64,000 nt of DNA, taken from the NCBI GenBank assembly GCA_024235635.1, contig JACKMA010000001.1, positions 434,001 through 498,000 of the forward strand. The letters run 5' to 3'. How positions within the stretch are numbered: position 1 is the stretch's first letter; every line of letters begins with the position of its first letter. The notes under the pieces were generated by a model. The model did not search any database and was not told the origin of the DNA. It saw only the letters and a list, made by a program, of their open reading frames with translations. Shown here in pieces: positions 42,724-53,628 of this stretch. The translations under genes and the position numbers were made by a program. The DNA is from Zoogloeaceae bacterium. GTDB lineage: Bacteria > Pseudomonadota > Gammaproteobacteria > Burkholderiales > Rhodocyclaceae.

Positions 42724-43179
42724 TCAGGCCGCTTCGCGGTCGAGCAGATTGATGCTGCCCGTTGCCCCGATCTCGATGCGGCGCGGCTTCATCGCCTCGG
42801 GCACCTCGCGCACCAGTTCGATGTTCAACAGCCCGTTTTCGAGTGACGCACCGATCACCTTGACATGGTCGGCCAACTGGAAGCGGTGCTCGAAATCACG
42901 AGCGGCGATGCCGCGATGCAGATACTTGCGCGCTTCGCCTTCCTTGCGCTTGCGGCCGATCACCCTGAGCGTGTCGTGCTCGCTCTCGATCTCGAGCTCG
43001 GCGCGTTCGAAGCCGGCGACCGCCATCGAGATGCGATACTTGTCGGCTTCGACCAGTTCGATGTTGTAGGGCGGATAGCTCGGTTGCGCGTCGCTTCGCA
43101 GCGCGCTGTCCACCAGACCGGCGAAACGGTCGAAGCCGATGGCGGAACGATACAGCGGAGTCAGGTCATAGCTTCTCAT
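42724..43179 (-). CDS. ibpA: Small heat-shock protein, Hsp20/IbpA family
   Basis: 151 residues. N-terminus RSYDLTPLYRSAIGFDRFAG is nearly that of E. coli IbpA, which fixes the start at the ATG at 43179, with GGAGG eight bases upstream; an ATG at 43185 is only two bases from the ribosome site. The alpha-crystallin domain (PPYNIELVEADKYRISMAVA ... RKYLHRGIAARDFEHRFQLA) and the C-terminal IEL motif follow. It holds unfolding proteins for refolding. A heat-shock-like promoter and a small palindrome lie upstream; a strong terminator lies downstream. Confidence 0.93.
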   Translation of the reverse strand: MRSYDLTPLYRSAIGFDRFAGLVDSALRSDAQPSYPPYNIELVEADKYRISMAVAGFERAELEIESEHDTLRVIGRKRKEGEARKYLHRGIAARDFEHRFQLADHVKVIGASLENGLLNIELVREVPEAMKPRRIEIGATGSINLLDREAA

Positions 43180-43247
43180 CTTCATATCCTCCAGATTCAA
43201 GCGATACGGTGGGTTGGCGGGCCTCCTGTCGAGCACCCGCAACAGTG

Positions 43248-43274
43248 ATCTATGGTCGGGCCGACCGATTTCAA
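43248..43274 (-). promoter_or_regulatory. Possible sigma32 promoter and operator of ibpA
   Basis: On the minus strand TTGAAA (43269-43274), 11 bases, then GACCATAG, a partial match to the sigma32 -10 CCCCATNT. Between them lies a 6-1-6 palindrome (GGTCGG-G-CCGACC, 43254-43266). Confidence 0.4.
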
Positions 43275-43333
43275 CCCACGCATCGCCACCGGACGAGCCT
43301 GGACGTGGCCGCGGCGGCCGCCATCCCCGCCCG

Positions 43334-43945
43334 TCAGAATCCCATGTAGCGCCCGTCACGGTGGTTCATCGAGATCACCATGTTCAACGCGACCGACCCG
43401 AGCAGCGACAGCGCCACGCCGATGGCCGGCACAATCGCCAGCGCCATCGTGAAGATCGCCGCGTCGGCTGCCAGCTGGACATGGCCGGCCCGCCAGCCCC
43501 GACGCTCCTGGAGAACCACGGCCATCACGCCGATGCCGCCGAGACTGGCGCGATGGCGGATCAGGATCAGCAGACCGTTGCCGAGCAACAGACCACCGGC
43601 GATGGCAGCGAACACCGGCGAGATGGACCCGACCGTGATCCAGCCCGGCAACAGCTCGGCGAGCATTGATACCGTGGCCACCGCAATGAAGGTCTTGATC
43701 GTGAATGCGCGCCCCATGCCGCGCCAGGCGAGCACGTAGAACGGCAGGTTGATCGCGAAGAAGACCGCGCCCAGCGGCCAGCCGACGGCGTAGTGCGCGA
43801 GGAATGCGAGCCCCGCCGTGCCGCCGCTCAGCACGCCGGCCGCCTGGAACAGGGTCAGTCCGAGCGACACCTGCAGCGATCCGATGCCGATCGCCACCAC
43901 GTCTTCGAAGCGCGTGTGGCGCGGCGGCGACTCAAGGCCGGTCAC
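43334..43945 (-). CDS. YitT family membrane protein
   Basis: 203 residues with five or six membrane helices and the YitT (DUF161) pattern: LQVSLGLTLFQAAGVLSGGT, INLPFYVLAWRGMGRAFTIK and NGLLILIRHRASLGGIGVMA. Family members are inner-membrane proteins of unknown transport function. The DUF2179 cytoplasmic tail of the long Bacillus-type members is absent. The gene overlaps the upstream cupin gene by 14 bases and is probably coupled to it. Confidence 0.8.
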   Translation of the reverse strand: MTGLESPPRHTRFEDVVAIGIGSLQVSLGLTLFQAAGVLSGGTAGLAFLAHYAVGWPLGAVFFAINLPFYVLAWRGMGRAFTIKTFIAVATVSMLAELLPGWITVGSISPVFAAIAGGLLLGNGLLILIRHRASLGGIGVMAVVLQERRGWRAGHVQLAADAAIFTMALAIVPAIGVALSLLGSVALNMVISMNHRDGRYMGF

Positions 43946-44279
43946 GGTCCGGCGCCTCGGGGTCGACGAACACCGCCAGCCAGACGGCCGGATCGCTGGT
44001 GGCGGCCACCCGGTGCCTGACGTGGGCCGGTATCAGCAGCCAGTCGCCGGCCGCGAGCGCAAGCGGTTCGCGCGCCTCGAAGCTCAGCGTCGCCTGTCCT
44101 GCCAGCAGACACACCCACTCGTCCTCGGGCTGGTCGTACCAGAAGCCGTCGGGCGACCGATGGCCACGGGAGACGATCCGCTCGATCCGCGTCCCGGACC
44201 GCCACAGCAGGCGGTCCACGGCCTCTTCCGCGCCTGTCGCCGGCAGCGTTTCGAAAAGGTTGCCCCGGGTCGTAACCAT
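43932..44279 (-). CDS. Cupin-domain protein
   Basis: About 115 residues, a single cupin barrel: SPDGFWYDQPEDEWVCLLAG (metal-ligand region; the first His is replaced by Asp/Gln) and LALAAGDWLLIPAHVRHRVA with the second His motif. Similar small cupins are annotated as phosphoribosylaminoimidazole carboxylase-related or anti-sigma-like cupins, but no function is clear. The start at 44279 was chosen; a TTG at 44306 is possible. Confidence 0.75.
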   Translation of the reverse strand: MVTTRGNLFETLPATGAEEAVDRLLWRSGTRIERIVSRGHRSPDGFWYDQPEDEWVCLLAGQATLSFEAREPLALAAGDWLLIPAHVRHRVAATSDPAVWLAVFVDPEAPDRDRP

Positions 44280-44371
44280 GCCAGTCGATCGCTCCCTGCC
44301 CGCCAATGTCGCCAGATTGCACGAAACGAACCACTTGCGTCTAATGGGAACCCCACCTTGCGGAGACAGAC

Positions 44372-44581
44372 ATGAGTGCCCATACCTACAAGCTGGTCGA
44401 AATCGTCGGCTCCTCGCCGAACAGCCAGGACGAAGCCATCCGCAATGCGGTAGCGGAAGCCGCCAAGACGCTGCGCAATCTGGACTGGTTCGAAGTGATC
44501 GAATCGCGTGGCCACATCGCCAACGGCCAGATCGCCCACTATCAGGTCAAACTCAAGATCGGCTTCCGCCTCGGCGACTGA
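44372..44581 (+). CDS. Dodecin flavoprotein
   Basis: 69 residues matching dodecin: MSAHTYKLVEIVGSSPNSQD, then IRNAVAEAAKTLRNLDWFEV, GHIANGQIAHYQVKLKIGFR. Dodecins form hollow 12-mers that bind flavin (or CoA) and store or shield it. The conserved Trp that stacks on flavin (LDWFEV) and the Gln in GQIAHYQV are present. It stands alone, with GGAG upstream, divergent from the cupin gene. Confidence 0.92.
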   Translation: MSAHTYKLVEIVGSSPNSQDEAIRNAVAEAAKTLRNLDWFEVIESRGHIANGQIAHYQVKLKIGFRLGD

Positions 44582-44659
44582 CTGGCGTTCGCGACGCCGC
44601 CAGAATATTAGTCATCGCTGATATCATGGTTGCATGACGCCCTTGCCACAACGTTCCAC

Positions 44660-45841
44660 ATGATTCTTCGTCGCCTGCTTCCGATCGCCGTCATCGTCGT
44701 CGGGGCTGCCGGGTTCCTCGCCCTGAAGGCCAGCCGTCCGGCGCCACCGGCGGTCGAGGCCCGCGAGCGCGTCTGGCGAATCGAGACCCGGCAGGTGGCA
44801 CCAGGCGAGGCACGGCCGACACTCGTGGTGTACGGCCGGATCGAAGCCCCCGACCGACTGCGGGCGGCATCCCCGGTGTCCGGGCGCATCCTGGAGGTCG
44901 CGGTGCGCGACGGACAGTTGGTGGATGCCGGTGCCTTGCTCGCCCGCCTCGACCCTGGCGACCTGCTGCCGAGGGTCGAACGCGCACGGGCCGAAGTCGA
45001 GCGCGAGCGCATCCGCCATCGTCACGACCGCGAAGCGATCGTCGAGGAGCGCCGCCTGCGCGATCTCGCCGAGGCCAGTGTCGAACGGCTGTCGCGCCTG
45101 AAGAAGGCGCAGCTCGGCGCCGAGAGCGCCCTCGATCAGGCCCGTGAGGCACTGGCACGGGCGCGACTGGCGCTGACCCAGCGCGAACAGTCGCTGGCCG
45201 AACATCCGGCCCGTCTGTCGCAGTTGCAGGCGAACCTGGCCGAGGCCGAACGCGACGCCGCCCGCGGCCTGATCCGTGCGCCGTTCGCCGGCCGGATCGC
45301 CGGTGTCGAAGTGGCGGCGGGCGACCAGGTGCAGCCCGGTCAGGCGCTGATGTCGCTGTACGCCGCCGCCGACCTGTTCCTGAGGGCACGTGTGCCGGTG
45401 GATTACGCCGCCGAACTGCGCCGCGCCCTCGCCGCCGGCGAGACGCCCACCGCCGAAGCCGAGTACGGCGAGCGGCGGATCGCTGCGCGGCTCGAACGCA
45501 TCGGCGGCGAAGCCGACGCACGCGGCATCGACGTGCTGCTGCGCCTGATCGACGGCGACGACGTACCGGTCGGCGCCTTTCTCGCCGCCCGCCTGCAGCG
45601 ACCGATCGCCGATGGCGTGATCGAGCTGCCGTACTCGGCCCTGCATGGCGGTGACCGCATCTATCGCATCGAGGGTGGGCGGCTGGCCTCGGTGGCGGTG
45701 ACACGGGTCGGCGAGCGCCGCGACGGCGACGATGTGCGGGTGCTGCTGCGCGCGCCGCAACTGGCTGCCGGCAGCGAAGTGATGCTGACCCACCTGCCCA
45801 ATGCGATCGACGGCCTCGCCGTCGAGCCACTGACGCGGTGA
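44660..45841 (+). CDS. RND efflux periplasmic adaptor (membrane fusion protein)
   Basis: 393 residues from the ATG at 44660. One N-terminal membrane helix (LLPIAVIVVGAAGFLALKA, not a lipobox), lipoyl halves (DRLRAASPVSGRILEVAVRD and LIRAPFAGRIAGVEVAAGDQ) around a long coiled coil (about 90-215), and C-terminal beta-barrel domains. It joins the RND pump of the next gene to an outer-membrane channel; no TolC gene is adjacent, so the channel is encoded elsewhere. Its stop overlaps the pump start (GTGA). Confidence 0.88.
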   Translation: MILRRLLPIAVIVVGAAGFLALKASRPAPPAVEARERVWRIETRQVAPGEARPTLVVYGRIEAPDRLRAASPVSGRILEVAVRDGQLVDAGALLARLDPGDLLPRVERARAEVERERIRHRHDREAIVEERRLRDLAEASVERLSRLKKAQLGAESALDQAREALARARLALTQREQSLAEHPARLSQLQANLAEAERDAARGLIRAPFAGRIAGVEVAAGDQVQPGQALMSLYAAADLFLRARVPVDYAAELRRALAAGETPTAEAEYGERRIAARLERIGGEADARGIDVLLRLIDGDDVPVGAFLAARLQRPIADGVIELPYSALHGGDRIYRIEGGRLASVAVTRVGERRDGDDVRVLLRAPQLAAGSEVMLTHLPNAIDGLAVEPLTR

Positions 45842-48800
45842 GCGCCGCCAGACACGGCCTCCTGGCGGCGCTGCTGCGCCACCGGGTCGCGGCGAACGTG
45901 CTGATGCTGCTGGCGGTGTTTGCCGGTCTGGTCGGCGTCAGTCGGATGAATGTCCAGTTCTTCCCGACTTTCGAACTCGACATCGTCAGCGTGCGGGTGG
46001 TGTGGAGCGGCGCTTCGGCCGAGGATGTCGAGGTCGGCATCACCGACCCCCTAGAAGAGCGCCTGAAGAATATCGACGGCCTCAAGCGCATGACCTCGAC
46101 CTCGGCCCAGGGCATCGCCAGCATCACCCTGGAGCTCGAGGAAGGCACCGACCCGCTGCTGGCGCTCGATCAGGTGCGCCAGCGCGTGGACGAATTCCGC
46201 AATCTGCCGCGCGACGCCGAGACCCCGCAGATCAGCCGCATCACCCGCTACGAGCCGATTGCACGCCTATTGGTACGCGGCGGCGACGTCGAGCAGTTGC
46301 GCCCGTGGGTGCGCCGCTTCGAGAGCGAACTGCTGGCCGGCGGCATCGACCGCATCGACATCACCGGCTTGCCCGAGCAGCGCATCGCAATCGAGATCCC
46401 GTCGGCGGCACTTCAGACCCTCGGCCTGTCACTGGTAGACGTCGGCGAGCGGGTTGCGCTGCTCGCCCGCGACGTGCCGGCCGGCGTCGCCGGCGAGCGC
46501 GACGGCGCCCGCGAACTGCGAGGGCTCGAACAGCGCCGCGACCCGGCTGCGTTTGCCGAACTGGCGGTCTCGAGCGAGCCCACCGGCCTGGTCAGACTCG
46601 GCGAAATCGCCGAGATCCGGCGCGAACCGCGGCCGGGCGCGCTGACCTTGAGCGAAGGCGGCGATGCCGTGGTCGAGATGAAGTTGCAGCGGGCCGAGAG
46701 CGGACACTCGCTGCGCGCCGCCGAAGCCCTCCAGGCCTGGCTGGCGCGCACCCGCCCGACCCTGCCGCCGACGATCGAACTGGAAGTGTTCGACGCCCAG
46801 TGGCAACTGATTCGCGACCGGATCGAACTGCTGATCGAGAACGGCCTCGGCGGCCTGTTGCTGGTGGTGCTGGTGCTCTACCTGTTCCTGCCGGCCCGGG
46901 TTGCCTTCTGGGTGATGGTCGGCATTCCGACCGCCTTCCTCGGCACCCTCGGCCTGATGCTGATCTTCGGCGGATCGATCAACATGATCAGCCTGTTCGC
47001 ACTGATCATGGCGCTCGGCATCATCGTCGATGACGCCATCGTCGTCAGCGAGGATGCCGACACCCACCGCAGCATGGGCGAGCCGCCGGAGGCCGCGGCC
47101 CTCGGCGGGGCACGTCGCATGCTCGCACCGGTGATCGCAGCGTCGCTGACCACGGTCGCCGCCTTCGTGCCGCTGATGATGGTCGGCGGCGTCATCGGCA
47201 ACATCCTCGGCGACATCCCGTTCGTCATGGTGATGGTGATCCTGGCCTCGTTGCTGGAGAGCTTCCTGATCCTGCCGGCCCACCTCAAGGGCGCTCTGCG
47301 CGGCGAGGCCGCGGCCCGGACCACGCGCCTGCGCAAATGGCTCGAGAACGGCTTCGAGCGCATCCGCGACCACCATTTCCGCCGGCTGGTGACCTGGGCG
47401 TTGGCGTGGCGCGGCACCACCATTGCGATCACGCTGTCGCTGATGCTGCTGGCGGTCGGCCTGCTCGCCGGCGGGCGCATCGGTTTCGAGTTCTTTCCGG
47501 CGCCGGAAGGTCAGACGGTCTATGCCAATGCCACCTTCGTTGCCGGCACGCCGCGGGCGCACACCGAAGCCTTCCTGCGCGAACTCGAACGGGCGCTCGC
47601 CGACACCGAACGCGAACTCGGCGGCGAGCTGGTCGAGACCGCAGTGTCGTGGCTGGGCTCGACGGTCGGCACCGGCGCCGGCGGCAGTGCGCGTGGCGAC
47701 CAGCTGGCGTCGATGATGATCGAACTGTCCCCGCCCGACAGCCGCAGCGTGCGCAACGAGCGATTTCTGAAGGTCTGGCGCGACAAGGTGACGCCGGCGG
47801 CCGGGCTCGAGCTGCTGACCTTCACCGCGCGTCGAGCCGGCCCGCCGGGACGCGATCTCAACGTGCGCCTGATCGGCGACGACGCCGACGCCCTGAAGTC
47901 GGCCGCACTGGAACTGGCCGAGACGATGAAGAGCATTCCCGGGGTCAGCGATACCGAGGACGACATGCCGTTCGGCCGGGAGCAACTGATCTACCGCCTG
48001 AGCCCGGCCGGCGAGGCGCTCGGCCTGACCACCGAGAGCCTCGGTCGCCAACTGCGTGCGGCCTTCGACGGCAGCCTCGCCCAGCTGGTCCAGGTCGGGC
48101 GCGACGAGCTCGAAGTTCGCGTCCTGCTGCCCCGCGACGAGCGAACCCGCCTCGACGTCTTCGACCGCATCGCGATACGCCTGCCCGACGGTGCCTTCGC
48201 GCCGCTCGTCAGCGTCGCCGCATTCGAATCGCGGCGTGGCTTCGAGGCCTTGCGCCACGCCGACGGCCGGCTCGCGGTCGAGGTGTCGGGCGAGATCGAC
48301 AGCGGTCGCACGTCTGCCGATGTGATCCGGGGCGAACTGGCACGCGAGACTCTGCCGGCGCTGGCCGAGCGTCACGGCGTCTCGTACAGTTTCGAGGGCC
48401 GGGCCAGTGATCAGCGCGAGACCATGGCCGACATGGGGCGCGGCCTGGTGGTCGGCCTGGCGCTGATCTACTTCATCCTGGTGTGGTCCTTCGCGTCCTG
48501 GAGCTGGCCGTTGGTGGTGATGGCGGCGATACCGCTGGGCCTCGCCGGTGCGATCTTCGGCCACTGGCTGCTCGGCCTCAAGCTGACGATCCTGTCGATG
48601 TTCGGCCTGTTCGGCCTGTCCGGCATCGTCGTCAACAACTCGATCATCCTGGTGACGATGTTCCAGGCCCTGCAAAAGAAGGGGCTGGATCGGGAAGAGG
48701 CCTTGATCGGCGCCTCCTGCGCCCGCCTGCGCGCCGTGCTGCTGACCTCGCTGACGACGATCGGCGGCCTCACGCCACTGTTGTTCGAGACCTCGCTGCA

Positions 48801-48966
48801 GGCCCAGTTCCTGATTCCGATGGCGGCGTCGATCGCCTTCGGCCTCGGTTTTTCGGCCGTTCTCGTGCTGTTCTTCGTGCCGGCGCTGCTGTCGCTGCTG
48901 GAGAGCCTGAAGCGCGTCGTGACAGGCAGTGCCGATCGTCCTCGGCCGGCCCCGGCACAGGCCTGA
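45838..48966 (+). CDS. RND-family efflux pump, inner-membrane transporter
   Basis: 1,042 residues, the usual AcrB-superfamily length, GTG start coupled to the adaptor. There are 12 membrane helices in two halves, each with a large periplasmic loop. The first half has RMNVQFFPTFELDIVSVRVV and LFALIMALGIIVDDAIVVSE, which carries the proton-relay Asp pair; the second half has GLFGLSGIVVNNSIILVTMF. After DDAIVV the sequence SEDADTHRS differs from the GENIERH of most HAE1 pumps. It resembles the uncharacterised branch often annotated as multidrug or metal RND pump, so the substrate is unknown. Confidence 0.9.
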   Translation: MSAARHGLLAALLRHRVAANVLMLLAVFAGLVGVSRMNVQFFPTFELDIVSVRVVWSGASAEDVEVGITDPLEERLKNIDGLKRMTSTSAQGIASITLELEEGTDPLLALDQVRQRVDEFRNLPRDAETPQISRITRYEPIARLLVRGGDVEQLRPWVRRFESELLAGGIDRIDITGLPEQRIAIEIPSAALQTLGLSLVDVGERVALLARDVPAGVAGERDGARELRGLEQRRDPAAFAELAVSSEPTGLVRLGEIAEIRREPRPGALTLSEGGDAVVEMKLQRAESGHSLRAAEALQAWLARTRPTLPPTIELEVFDAQWQLIRDRIELLIENGLGGLLLVVLVLYLFLPARVAFWVMVGIPTAFLGTLGLMLIFGGSINMISLFALIMALGIIVDDAIVVSEDADTHRSMGEPPEAAALGGARRMLAPVIAASLTTVAAFVPLMMVGGVIGNILGDIPFVMVMVILASLLESFLILPAHLKGALRGEAAARTTRLRKWLENGFERIRDHHFRRLVTWALAWRGTTIAITLSLMLLAVGLLAGGRIGFEFFPAPEGQTVYANATFVAGTPRAHTEAFLRELERALADTERELGGELVETAVSWLGSTVGTGAGGSARGDQLASMMIELSPPDSRSVRNERFLKVWRDKVTPAAGLELLTFTARRAGPPGRDLNVRLIGDDADALKSAALELAETMKSIPGVSDTEDDMPFGREQLIYRLSPAGEALGLTTESLGRQLRAAFDGSLAQLVQVGRDELEVRVLLPRDERTRLDVFDRIAIRLPDGAFAPLVSVAAFESRRGFEALRHADGRLAVEVSGEIDSGRTSADVIRGELARETLPALAERHGVSYSFEGRASDQRETMADMGRGLVVGLALIYFILVWSFASWSWPLVVMAAIPLGLAGAIFGHWLLGLKLTILSMFGLFGLSGIVVNNSIILVTMFQALQKKGLDREEALIGASCARLRAVLLTSLTTIGGLTPLLFETSLQAQFLIPMAASIAFGLGFSAVLVLFFVPALLSLLESLKRVVTGSADRPRPAPAQA

Positions 48967-48989
48967 GCAGCAAGCCTGCAGCGACCGTC

Positions 48990-50382
<1,393 letters not shown>

Positions 50383-50390
<8 letters not shown>

Positions 50391-50616
50391 GAAGTTCGGC
50401 ATTGAGTTCGTCGATGATCGGCGCCCAGTCGGCATCCTCCTGGATCTCTTCGCGCAGGAAGGCGGCCTGGGAAGCCGACCAGAATGGCGCATCCGACAGC
50501 CGTACGCTCTCCGGCAGGGGTCGGTGGGTCTCGATGAAGCGTGCAATCGATGCCTCGTCGTTCGGCAGACCGAGTTGGGCAAACAGGTTGGTCATGCTAT
50601 GAACGGGTGCTTCCAT
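50383..50616 (-). CDS. DUF2789 family protein, internal start of the fusion frame
   Basis: 77 residues from ATG 50616 with CCGGAGGACATC directly upstream, an excellent ribosome site. The sequence MEAPVHSMTNLFAQLGLPND through to DADWAPIIDELNAELHG covers the entire DUF2789 family length. Family function is unknown. It can be read alone or as the tail of the EamA protein. The fumC ATG lies in its final codons. Confidence 0.75.
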
Positions 50617-51546
50617 GATGTCCTCCGGGGGTTGGCAAACAATGGATGGGACGCCGTCGCCGCCCGCGAGTTTCCGCCGCGTGCCGGCGGCGAGCAAGCC
50701 ATTGGCGAGCGCGGTGCCCAACAGAATGATCGCGCACCCGGCCAGCATCTGCCAGGTGATCCGTTCGTCGCCGAGCCAGGCGCCCCACAACATGCCGAAC
50801 AAGGGCACCAGAAACGTCACCGAGATCGCCCGCGCCGGCCCCACCCGGGCAATCAGCCGGAAGTAGAGAAAATAGGCAAATCCGGTGCACAGCACGGCCA
50901 GGGTCACCACTGCCATCCAGATGGCCGGACCCGGCAGCCGCGACGGCCACCAGGCGATCGCGAACGGCAGCAACATCAACGCGGCAAACAGCTGGCTGGC
51001 CGTGGCCACCGCCAGTGGCGCCACGCCGGCGAGGTGGCGTTTCGTGAAGTTGGCGGCGATGCCGTAGGACAGCGTCGCGCCGACGCAGGCCAGCACCTGC
51101 CAGCCGGCGCCGCCGGCATCGAACGAAGCCTTGTCCCAGGACAGCACGGCGACGCCGGCGAAGCCCAGCACCAGACCGAGCACCGCCGAAGTCGACAAGC
51201 GGTCGCGCAGCCACAGAAAGGCCACCAATGCGGCCCACAGCGGCGAACTGGCGTTCGCCACGGCCGCGAAGCCCGCCGGCAGCGTCGCCAGCGCCCAGGC
51301 ATACAGCGTGAACGGCAGGGCCGAGTTGGTGAAGCCGACGAAGGCCAGCGCCGCCGAGCGTTCGCGCAGCACGGGTAGCCCGCCCTGCCAGGCCAGCACC
51401 GGCAACAGCACCATCGCGGCGATACCGACCCGCAGCGCAATCAGGGTGACGGCGCCGAAGGCCGGCCCGGTGACCCGCATCAGCAGGAAGGATCCACCCC
51501 AGATCGCCGCCAGCAGCACCAGGTCGGCTAGGTCGCGTCGCGCCAT
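50383..51546 (-). CDS. EamA/DMT-family transporter fused in frame to DUF2789
   Basis: An uninterrupted 387-codon frame. Residues 1-300 are a ten-helix EamA transporter (DLADLVLLAAIWGGSFLLMR ... ITWQMLAGCAIILLGTALAN), an inner-membrane exporter of unknown metabolites. Residues 301-310 are a short linker. Residues 311-387 are a DUF2789 protein (HSMTNLFAQLGLPNDEASIA ... DAPFWSASQAAFLREEIQED), which is normally a separate gene. There is no stop between them. Because AGGAGG precedes the internal ATG at 50616, both a fusion and a free DUF2789 protein could be made. Its start overlaps the ogt stop by ATGA. Confidence 0.75.
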
Positions 51547-52028
51547 CAATCGGACAGTGCGCCTTCGATCACCAGCAGGCGGTGCTTGCGCGCCAGCCCG
51601 CCGGCATATCCGCGCAGCGCGCCGTCGCTGCCGAGCACCCGGTGGCAAGGCACCAGCAGCAGGATCGGGTTGGCCGCCAGTGCTGCCGCAACGGCCCGCA
51701 CCGCGCGCGGCCGTCCGATCGACGCCGCCAGTTCGCGATAGCTGCAGGTGGCGCCGCGGACGATCGTCTGCGCGGCTCGCCACACCGCCTTCTGGAACGG
51801 ACTCCCCTGCGGCCAATCGATCGCGCCGGCCGCCAGTTCACCGTCGGCGAACCAGCGGTCCACCAGGACCTGCACGTGGCCGTCGCCGACCATCGTGGCG
51901 CCCCCGACGACCGCATCGTGCGCGTCGTCGCCGAAGCGCAGACCGACGATCCGGCCCTGTCGATCGACGCGCACGTCGAGCCCGCCCAGCGGCGAGCACG
52001 CGCGCATGCAACGCCAGTCATCACTCAT
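51546..52028 (-). CDS. ogt: Methylated-DNA--protein-cysteine methyltransferase
   Basis: 160 residues. Active-site PCHRV with the acceptor Cys at 128, preceded by AAALAANPILLLV, and the DNA-binding Arg helix (CSYRELAASIGRPRAVRAVA). It removes O6-alkyl groups from guanine in one suicidal reaction. It overlaps the Ada-AlkA gene upstream by 8 bases and the EamA gene downstream by 4, so it belongs to a coupled alkylation-repair pair. Confidence 0.93.
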   Translation of the reverse strand: MSDDWRCMRACSPLGGLDVRVDRQGRIVGLRFGDDAHDAVVGGATMVGDGHVQVLVDRWFADGELAAGAIDWPQGSPFQKAVWRAAQTIVRGATCSYRELAASIGRPRAVRAVAAALAANPILLLVPCHRVLGSDGALRGYAGGLARKHRLLVIEGALSD

Positions 52029-53481
52029 CGGCTCCCTCCTGTTGCATCCACAAATGAAGCACTGCGTACGAACGCCAAGGCCGCCACGCCTCCATCCGCT
52101 GGCGGACCGCGCTGCGCGAATCTTCGCCGAGGGCCCTGTGCACCCCGACGTCCCCCTCCGGCAGCGCGTCCGGCCACGAGGCCGCGCGCATCAGGATGTA
52201 ATCGGCGGTCCACGGCCCGATGCCGGGCAGCGCCAGCAGGCGCGCCCGGGTCGCGGCCACCGGCGCCATTGCGTCGAGGTCGAGCGAACCATCGCCGATT
52301 GCCGTCGCCAGCGCCACCAGGGCCCGCGCCCTGGCCGGCATGATGCCGAGCCCGGCGAAGGCCTCGGGCGCCCGTCCGGCGACCGCCGCAGCCGCAGGAA
52401 AGGCGCGCGTGAGTTGCAGCCAGGGCGTTTCGACCGCTTGCCCGAACCGTTCGACGAAGCGCGCCGCCAGCGTACGTGCGGCGGCGACGCTGACTTGCTG
52501 CCCGAGAATCGCACGCACGCCGATTTCGAATCCGTCCACTGCACCGGGCACCCGCAATCCCGGTCTCGCCGCGGCCAGTTCCCCCAACACTGCCGCCACC
52601 TCGGCTGGATCACAGGCCAGATCGAGGAGGCGGCGCAGGCGGGCGAGCACCGTCGCCACCACCGGCAGCAGGCACTCGTCCACCGTGACCAGCAGCGTCG
52701 CCGAGCGCCGATCCGGACGCACCGCAACCCAGCCGACCCGTTGTCGGCTGTCGTGGCTAATCCGCAGCACGCGGCGATAGCTGGGATCACCACGATCGTC
52801 GGCAACGTATTCGACGCCGGGGATCGCGCGCCGCGCGAGGAAGTCGGTCAGCCGTCGCCAGTCGAGGGGTGGTCGGAAGCCGAGGCGAAACCGGACCTCG
52901 TCCTGGTCACCGGCTCGCGGCGCGCGGAGGCGCACTGCGCCGGGCGCCTGTCCGTAGCTTTGCGCAAAGCGGCGATTGAAGCTGCGCAGACTGCCGAACC
53001 CCGACGCCAGCGCGACCTCGCCGATCGGCATCGCCGACTCGGTCAGCAGCCGCCGCGCGAGTTGCAGCCGGCGGCTGGTGCGATAAGCCAGCGGCGTCAC
53101 GCCGAATTCGTCGGCGAAAAGGCGGCGCAGATGACGCTCGCTGACCCCGATGCGATTGGCCAGCAGCCGCATCGGCGCGTCGTCGGCCAACTCGCGTTCG
53201 ATCCGCTCGGCGGCCGCGCGGGCGAGGCGTGCGCCGGCATCGATCGGCGCCGTGCCCGGCGCATGCTCCGGCCGGCAGCGCAGGCACGGGCGGAAGCCCG
53301 CATGCTCGGCCGCCTCGGCGCTGACGAAATAGCTGCAGTTCTCGCGCTTCGGCGTGCGCACCCGGCAGATCGGCCGACAGTAGATGCCGGTGCTGCGCAC
53401 GCCGACGAAGAATCGTCCATCGAAGCGCAGGTCGCGACTCAACAGGGCCTGGTAGCAGATGTCCGGGGCAGGCAGGTTCAT
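52021..53481 (-). CDS. Ada-AlkA fusion: alkylation-response regulator and 3-methyladenine DNA glycosylase
   Basis: 486 residues from ATG 53481. Residues about 10-80 are the Ada metal-binding domain, with Cys in STGIYCRPICRV and FRPCLRCRPE, in which one Cys accepts methyl from phosphotriesters. About 90-185 are an AraC-type helix-turn-helix (RLLANRIGVSERHLRRLFAD). About 195-300 are AlkA_N. About 310-480 are the HhH-GPD glycosylase with LPGIGPWTADYILMRA and the catalytic Asp in LPEGDVGVHRAL. It probably senses methylation damage, activates this operon and excises damaged bases. The Ogt function is supplied by the next gene. Confidence 0.92.
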   Translation of the reverse strand: MNLPAPDICYQALLSRDLRFDGRFFVGVRSTGIYCRPICRVRTPKRENCSYFVSAEAAEHAGFRPCLRCRPEHAPGTAPIDAGARLARAAAERIERELADDAPMRLLANRIGVSERHLRRLFADEFGVTPLAYRTSRRLQLARRLLTESAMPIGEVALASGFGSLRSFNRRFAQSYGQAPGAVRLRAPRAGDQDEVRFRLGFRPPLDWRRLTDFLARRAIPGVEYVADDRGDPSYRRVLRISHDSRQRVGWVAVRPDRRSATLLVTVDECLLPVVATVLARLRRLLDLACDPAEVAAVLGELAAARPGLRVPGAVDGFEIGVRAILGQQVSVAAARTLAARFVERFGQAVETPWLQLTRAFPAAAAVAGRAPEAFAGLGIMPARARALVALATAIGDGSLDLDAMAPVAATRARLLALPGIGPWTADYILMRAASWPDALPEGDVGVHRALGEDSRSAVRQRMEAWRPWRSYAVLHLWMQQEGADE

Positions 53482-53595
53482 GGACCGATTATCGCGCCTG
53501 CGCGCTGCGCGCGCTGGCCGGATGCGGACACATAATTCCACCCCGGGCGGTCCGTGCGGCGCCGACCGCCATGCAGATCGACTGCTTCCCGGTGC

Positions 53596-53601
53596 TAGAA
53601 T
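53596..53601 (+). promoter_or_regulatory. -10 box candidate for nadC
   Basis: TAGAAT 27 bp before the nadC ATG. No convincing -35 element is visible at the right spacing. Confidence 0.35.
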
Positions 53602-53628
53602 CCGAGATCCGATTCGGTGGAAGATTCG

